Assembly: GCA_028708425.1 (NCBI GenBank)
Contig: JAQVYY010000033.1
Coordinates: forward strand, 1-38,836
Length of the DNA stretch: 38,836 bases
Source of the DNA: Bacteroidales bacterium
GTDB taxonomy: Bacteria; Bacteroidota; Bacteroidia; Bacteroidales; Tenuifilaceae
Direction of reading: 5' to 3'
Part shown: positions 34,520-38,836 of the stretch, in pieces
Layout: each line of letters begins with the position of its first letter
Position numbering within the stretch: position 1 is the first letter of the stretch
Notes under the pieces: generated by a model
The model's database searches: none
Told to the model about the DNA's origin: nothing
The model's input: only the letters and a program-made list of their open reading frames with translations
Made by a program: the position numbers and the translations under genes

Positions 34520-35866
34520 ATGCTAAGAAATACTCTTCTTAAAATAACACAACTACTTGTGGCATTACTCCTAGCAAGCCACTCGTTTTCGCAAGAACCA
34601 TGGAGCCTTGAGCAGTGCATAAACTATGCACTAGAGAATAATATACAAATTAAGCAGCAGGAGCTTAACGTTCAGGTTAGCGAGAATCAGCTTACCCGTT
34701 CAAAGTTTAGCACGCTACCCAATTTAAACCTAAGCGGTGGTCATAATTATAGCTTCGGACGTTCAACAAACTATACCACCAACCAGAAAGAGCGCATGGA
34801 CATACAATCGACCAACGCCTCAGTTAGTTCACAGGTTACACTTTTTAACGGATTGCAGCAGCTAAACACAAGGCGGCGCGATGCCATTGACCTAATGGCA
34901 AACCTTACGGACGTTGAAAAAATCAAGAATAATATTTCGCTAAATATTGCCGCTGCATACCTCCAGATACTTTTTAGCCACGAGCTACTTGAGTCGGCAA
35001 AAGAGCAAAAAAACCTCTCTCAACTTCAGGTAAACCGAACCAAGCAGCTGGTTGACGCAGGGAGCTTACCCGAGGGCAACCTACTCGAAATAGAGGCTCA
35101 GCTGGCATCGGATGAGCTACAGGTGGTAAACAACCAGAACCAGCTTGATTTAGCCTACCTGTCGCTAGCCCAAATACTCGACATAAAATCAACGGAAGGA
35201 TTCACCATTGAGCAACCCAATTTAGATAGAGTCGACGATATTCTCCCAGCCGATAATTCGGTAAATATTTTTGATCAGGCAGCAACTTTTATTCCTCAAA
35301 TTACAAGCGCCAAGTACAGGGTACAAAGCGCCGAAAAAGGGGTGCATATTGCCAAAGGAGCTAGGAGTCCTCGCCTATCGATAGGTGCCAGCTACGGAAC
35401 GGGAACGCAGAGATTTTTAAGCGCAAACGACGGAACAGGCAATCCCTTTTGGGACCAAATAAAGGATAACGCCAACACCAATGTCGGGCTAAGCATCTCT
35501 GTGCCCATTTTTAACGGGTTACAGGTTAAAACATCAATATCGAATGCTCGAATTTCTCTTGAAAATGCCCGTTACAATCTTGAGCTAGAAAGGAATGTAC
35601 TTTTTAAGGATATTCAACAGGCGTACGCCGATGCGGTAGGAGCATACAAAAAGTATAAGGCAACCGAAAAGAATGTTGTGGCGCTGCAAGAAGCATTTCA
35701 GTACGCCGAACAGCGGTTTAATGTTGGATTGGTAAACTCGCTAGACTACACCACCTCGAAAACCCGCCTAGCGAAAGCAAAAACCGACTTGCTAAGCGCA
35801 AAATATGAGCTTGTATTCAAATCGAAAATACTCGATTTTTACCGTGGCAACCCTCTTACGCTATAG
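34520..35866 (+). CDS. TolC-family outer membrane protein
   Basis: A 448-residue outer membrane efflux protein. The signal peptide is about residues 1-25, ending SHSFSQ, followed by the family opening PWSLEQCINYALENNIQIKQ and a second repeat after about residue 235. The VTLFNGLQQLNTRRR and VPIFNGLQVKTSISNAR strand/turn motifs mark the two barrel segments, and EQRFNVGLVNSLDYTTSKTR is the usual C-terminal motif. It differs from the 4106 protein and belongs with TolC proteins of MacAB-type or type I systems. The adaptor gene follows after 48 nt, but no permease gene does. Confidence 0.93.
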   Translation: MLRNTLLKITQLLVALLLASHSFSQEPWSLEQCINYALENNIQIKQQELNVQVSENQLTRSKFSTLPNLNLSGGHNYSFGRSTNYTTNQKERMDIQSTNASVSSQVTLFNGLQQLNTRRRDAIDLMANLTDVEKIKNNISLNIAAAYLQILFSHELLESAKEQKNLSQLQVNRTKQLVDAGSLPEGNLLEIEAQLASDELQVVNNQNQLDLAYLSLAQILDIKSTEGFTIEQPNLDRVDDILPADNSVNIFDQAATFIPQITSAKYRVQSAEKGVHIAKGARSPRLSIGASYGTGTQRFLSANDGTGNPFWDQIKDNANTNVGLSISVPIFNGLQVKTSISNARISLENARYNLELERNVLFKDIQQAYADAVGAYKKYKATEKNVVALQEAFQYAEQRFNVGLVNSLDYTTSKTRLAKAKTDLLSAKYELVFKSKILDFYRGNPLTL

Positions 35867-35914
35867 TATAAAACCTTTTTTTGAAGCACTCTTTTAAATT
35901 TAATAAATAGACCC

Positions 35915-37189
35915 ATGAAACGTAAAAAAATTACCCGATACATACTTATTGCCGTTGTAATATTCATAGTACTAGCAATTGCGGCAAAAAAATCGGGCAA
36001 GCTTGGCAAACCGCAACTAACCGAGGTGGTTGTAGAAAAACCACAGATATCAACCATTATAGAAAGCATTTCGGCCAACGGAAAAATTCAGCCTGAGGTT
36101 GAGGTAAAAATCAGCCCCGAGGTATCGGGCGAAATAATTGAGCTAACCGTAAAGGAGGGCGACAAGGTAGAACAAGGCCATTTGCTATGCCGAATAAAAC
36201 CCGACACCTACATTTCGATGCGCGAAAGGGCTGCCGCCTCGCTAAATTCAACCAAGGCAAGACTAACCCAAGCCGAAGCGCAGCTACTTCAATCGGAGCT
36301 TGCATTTAATCGGAGCAAGCTGCTTTTTGAACAGAAAGCGATTTCCGAATCGGAATTCGAAAATGCCAAAACAAGCTATCAGGTTGCCCAGGCCGATGTA
36401 AAAGCTGCCCTTTTCAATGTCGAAAGTTCAGAGGCATCGCTTAAGGAAACCATCGAAAATTTAAACAAAACCACCATCTACGCTCCCATGAGCGGTATAA
36501 TATCGAAGCTTAGCGTTGAGCTGGGCGAGCGCGTGGTGGGTACTGCCCAGATGGCAGGTACCGAAATTTTACGAATTGCAGATTTAACACGTATGGAAAC
36601 CCGTGTGAGTGTTAACGAGAACGACATAGTTAGGGTTAAACTTCAGGACACAGCCCTAATTTATGTTGATGCATACCCCGACCAAACCTTTAAGGGTTTA
36701 GTAACACAAATAGCAAACTCGGCTAGCGTTGAGGGAACCTCAATGGATCAAGTTACCACCTTCGAAGTGAGAATATTCCTTCTGGCCAACTCTTACAATC
36801 ATCTTATAAAACCAAACCAGCCAAATCCTTTTAGACCAGGCATGTCGACCAATGTGGAAATTCAAACCACTACCAAAAGAAACATACTAACCGTTCCAAT
36901 ACAAGCAGTTACCACCCGTGCCGATACCACAAGTGCAAGCCAAAGCGAAGCTGCAGAAAGTAGCATGGAAAACATGCTTGAGGTAGTATTCGTTACAAAG
37001 AATGACACCGCACGGATGGTTAATGTAAAAACTGGGATTCAGGATAATAAGGTTATTGAAATTACCGAGGGTCTTACAGGCGATGAGGATGTTGTTATTT
37101 CGCCCTTTAGTGCCATAACCCGAGTACTTAAAGATGGTACGATGGTGAAAAAGGTTACACAAGAAAACCTGTTCTCAAAAACGAAATAG
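35915..37189 (+). CDS. Periplasmic adaptor (membrane fusion protein), MacA/HlyD-like
   Basis: A 424-residue protein anchored by an N-terminal helix (about residues 8-24, YILIAVVIFIVLAIAA). Next come a lipoyl half (VEVKISPEVSGEIIELTVKE), a long coiled-coil hairpin (about 100-185), the second lipoyl half (TTIYAPMSGIISKLSVELGE), a beta-barrel domain (ETRVSVNENDIVRVKLQD) and the membrane-proximal domain (FRPGMSTNVEIQTTTKRNIL). Helix-anchored adaptors of this size usually work with ABC (MacB-like) permeases. Here tsaB follows after 6 nt, so the partner must be encoded elsewhere. Confidence 0.92.
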   Translation: MKRKKITRYILIAVVIFIVLAIAAKKSGKLGKPQLTEVVVEKPQISTIIESISANGKIQPEVEVKISPEVSGEIIELTVKEGDKVEQGHLLCRIKPDTYISMRERAAASLNSTKARLTQAEAQLLQSELAFNRSKLLFEQKAISESEFENAKTSYQVAQADVKAALFNVESSEASLKETIENLNKTTIYAPMSGIISKLSVELGERVVGTAQMAGTEILRIADLTRMETRVSVNENDIVRVKLQDTALIYVDAYPDQTFKGLVTQIANSASVEGTSMDQVTTFEVRIFLLANSYNHLIKPNQPNPFRPGMSTNVEIQTTTKRNILTVPIQAVTTRADTTSASQSEAAESSMENMLEVVFVTKNDTARMVNVKTGIQDNKVIEITEGLTGDEDVVISPFSAITRVLKDGTMVKKVTQENLFSKTK

Positions 37190-37195
37190 CATAGT

Positions 37196-37909
37196 ATGAA
37201 TCCGCTCCTTTGTATCGAAACGGGTACTCCCACATGCTCGGTTGCTCTTGGTTTCGACAACAAGCTTATAGATGTTGAAGAAAGCCACGACCCCAATAAT
37301 AACCATGCAAAGAATCTAACGGTTTTCATAAAAAATCTGCTCGAAAAGCACAATATAAAACCTGCCAACCTTGCTGGTGTTGCCATAAGTAAAGGCCCAG
37401 GTTCGTACACGGGCCTCAGAATTGGCGTATCGGCAGCCAAAGGTATATGCTACGGTGCCAACCTACCGCTAATTGCCGTTGGTAGTTTAAATGCCATGGC
37501 GCATGGTGCGCTGGTATGGTTAACCCAAAACAGGCAGTTCGCGCCCGATATAGTTTGCCCCATGATTGATGCACGACGCATGGAGGTTTACACCCAACTT
37601 TTTAACATAAAAGGGGAAAGTATTTCGGATGTGGAAGCAAAAATTCTCGACAAGAGCTCATATTCAGACCTGCTAAGCACAAAAAAAATACTCTTCTTGG
37701 GCAATGGTTCGCCTAAAGCAAAAGATGTAATTAAAAGCACCAATGCTGCATTTATAGATGACTTTATGCCCTCGGCACGATTTATGTTACCTCTTGCTAG
37801 TAGACTATTTAACCAAAAGAAATTTGAAGATGTGGCATACTTTGAACCGCTATACCTTAAAGACTTTATTGCTACGGTGGCCAAGAATAAGGTTCTGGGG
37901 CAAAAGTAG
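37196..37909 (+). CDS. tsaB: tRNA N6-threonylcarbamoyladenosine biosynthesis protein TsaB
   Basis: Partner of TsaD and TsaE in making the t6A base at position 37 of ANN-reading tRNAs. The 237-residue protein has the ASKHA N-terminal fold: LLCIETGTPTCSVAL at the start, NHAKNLTVFIKNLL, the signature AGVAISKGPGSYTGLRIGVS and GLCYG-like AAKGICYGANLPLIAVGSL. Length is normal. It is co-transcribed with the adaptor gene (6 nt upstream); its 3' end overlaps the only plausible ATG of the DUF3108 gene. The link to efflux genes is probably just gene order, not function. Confidence 0.93.
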   Translation: MNPLLCIETGTPTCSVALGFDNKLIDVEESHDPNNNHAKNLTVFIKNLLEKHNIKPANLAGVAISKGPGSYTGLRIGVSAAKGICYGANLPLIAVGSLNAMAHGALVWLTQNRQFAPDIVCPMIDARRMEVYTQLFNIKGESISDVEAKILDKSSYSDLLSTKKILFLGNGSPKAKDVIKSTNAAFIDDFMPSARFMLPLASRLFNQKKFEDVAYFEPLYLKDFIATVAKNKVLGQK

Positions 37910-38699
37910 AATCGCTTTAAGATATTGGAGCCGTATTTCGACCATAATACTGCTGGTTTGCATGGTTTCGTTTGCCAAAGCACAGCATAAAGCATTTGAA
38001 TCAGGCGAAAAGCTCAAGTACTTAATTTACTACGGCCCAATAAAAGGTGGCGAAGCAAGCCTTGAGGTTCGCAAAGGAAAATATAACGAAAAACCGGTAA
38101 ATCACCTATACCTCAACGGTAAAACAATAGGACTAGCCAATGTTTTATATAAAGTAGATGACACCTACCAAAGCTTTACCAATATAGATACTGACCTACC
38201 CTATAAATCGATTCGGGATATTAAAGAGGGAAGGTACCGACATTACAGCGAACAAATTTTCGACCACTGGAGCAGAAAAGACTCTACCATAGTTTACAGC
38301 ACAAAGGTTGGCAAAGCCATAGCGCCCAAAAACAGCAACGATATACTTTCGGCCTTTTATTACCTTCGGAACCACGTAATGCGAAATAGTTTAAATACAA
38401 ACGACACCCTTATAGTTGAGACCTACTTCTCGGACGAGATTTACACCATGCGCGTTCGCTTTCTAGGCTATGAAGATGTAAAGACAAAAATTGGCACCAT
38501 AAATTGCATTAAGCTCTCGCCAATTGTTATTACTGGGCGAGTTTTTAAAAATGATGACGACATGACCGTTTGGCTCTCGAACGATGAGAACTATCTGCCT
38601 ATTAGGGTAAGGTTTAATATAATTGTTGGCGCAGCCTACTGCGACCTTATAGAGTACGATGGATTAAAGCATTCGCTTTCATCACGTAAGGCATATTAA
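37830..38699 (+). CDS. DUF3108 domain protein, exported
   Basis: An exported protein of about 260 mature residues. The mature part begins near QHKAFESGEKLKYLIYYGPI and continues with KGGEASLEV, SIRDIKEGRYRHYSEQIFD and a C-terminal VWLSNDENYLPIRVRFNIIV, the pattern of DUF3108 periplasmic beta-rich proteins. A signal sequence (ISTIILLVCMVSFAKAQ) lies just downstream of the tsaB stop. The start is uncertain: the frame has no ATG between 37833 and 37961, so I list the ATG at 37830 (289 residues, 80-nt overlap with tsaB). A TTG at 37842 or a non-standard start near 37930 would give a more usual signal peptide. It is the last gene of its operon. Confidence 0.75.
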   Translation: MWHTLNRYTLKTLLLRWPRIRFWGKSRIALRYWSRISTIILLVCMVSFAKAQHKAFESGEKLKYLIYYGPIKGGEASLEVRKGKYNEKPVNHLYLNGKTIGLANVLYKVDDTYQSFTNIDTDLPYKSIRDIKEGRYRHYSEQIFDHWSRKDSTIVYSTKVGKAIAPKNSNDILSAFYYLRNHVMRNSLNTNDTLIVETYFSDEIYTMRVRFLGYEDVKTKIGTINCIKLSPIVITGRVFKNDDDMTVWLSNDENYLPIRVRFNIIVGAAYCDLIEYDGLKHSLSSRKAY

Positions 38700-38708
38700 T
38701 CATTAAAA

Positions 38709-38836
38709 ATCATTGGTGTCCGGTTAATATTTATAGATTCCTCCCTACGGTCGGAATGACAGGGCGTTGAGTTGTATTTGGGAGGGGAGGGCTTGGCTAG
38801 CGGCTACGCCGCTAGCCAAGCCCTCCCCTAAAAACT
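38709..38836 (-). repeat. Repeat family B, copy 2 (inverted)
   Basis: The reverse complement of this segment equals 24520-24630 in its flanks, differing at only a few bases. The hairpin is longer: perfect 21-bp arms at 38784-38804 and 38808-38828 (GGGGAGGGCTTGGCTAGCGG then C) with a TAC loop. It directly follows the DUF3108 gene and reaches the right edge of the window. Confidence 0.8.

Overview
The window looks like a chromosomal segment of a Bacteroidota bacterium, most likely order Bacteroidales. The grounds are: many intergenic regions carry the Bacteroides-type -7 motif TAnnTTTG, often with TTG or TTTG about 20 bp upstream; an SDR-type threonine dehydrogenase lies beside kbl; succinate dehydrogenase/fumarate reductase is in C-A-B order with one cytochrome b subunit; there is an UpxY-like NusG paralogue; there are TPR hybrid histidine kinases; and there are paired PspC-domain proteins. 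The genus cannot be fixed from sequence alone.

Layout. 1-295 is the 5' end of a class C group II intron (minus strand), directly after a hairpin. 382-3145 holds a small membrane protein and threonine 3-dehydrogenase (minus) facing away from kbl (plus), giving threonine -> 2-amino-3-ketobutyrate -> glycine + acetyl-CoA. 3493-10053 is a five-gene efflux operon: TetR regulator, TolC-like outer membrane channel, lipoprotein adaptor, RND pump, PII-like small protein. 10170-13058 (minus) is a one-protein two-component regulator (TPR, histidine kinase, receiver, AraC). 13518-16725 has dCMP deaminase, an S41 processing protease and an unrecognised protein with an internal duplication. 16869-20281 encodes the succinate dehydrogenase/fumarate reductase complex, followed by an Lrp-type regulator that meets head-on a second TPR hybrid kinase (21012-23570, minus) whose receiver has lost its phospho-acceptor aspartate. 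23784-23996 is a small acidic/basic protein.

24725-27284 carries an AspT/YidE-type transporter and an AEC-family transporter; 27330 an UpxY/NusG-like antiterminator; 27943-29660 divergent rpiB and hemW; 29758-29828 tRNA-Gln. 29912-32410 (minus) is PspC protein, PadR repressor, PspC protein. 32834-34128 holds a DUF2797 protein and a GxxExxY protein. 34520-38699 is an operon of TolC-like protein, membrane-fusion protein, tsaB and a DUF3108 protein.

The most striking non-coding signal is a family of at least eight intergenic repeats with TTAACCC/GGGTTAA ends and two interchangeable modules. A second repeat occurs in two inverted copies (24520-24630 and 38709-38836) that bracket a 14 kb block. 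No CRISPR array, rRNA, prophage or complete insertion sequence is visible. I found no clearly new multi-gene defence or biosynthetic system; the best leads are the repeat family, the degenerate receiver, the PII-like partner of the RND pump and the internally duplicated unknown protein.
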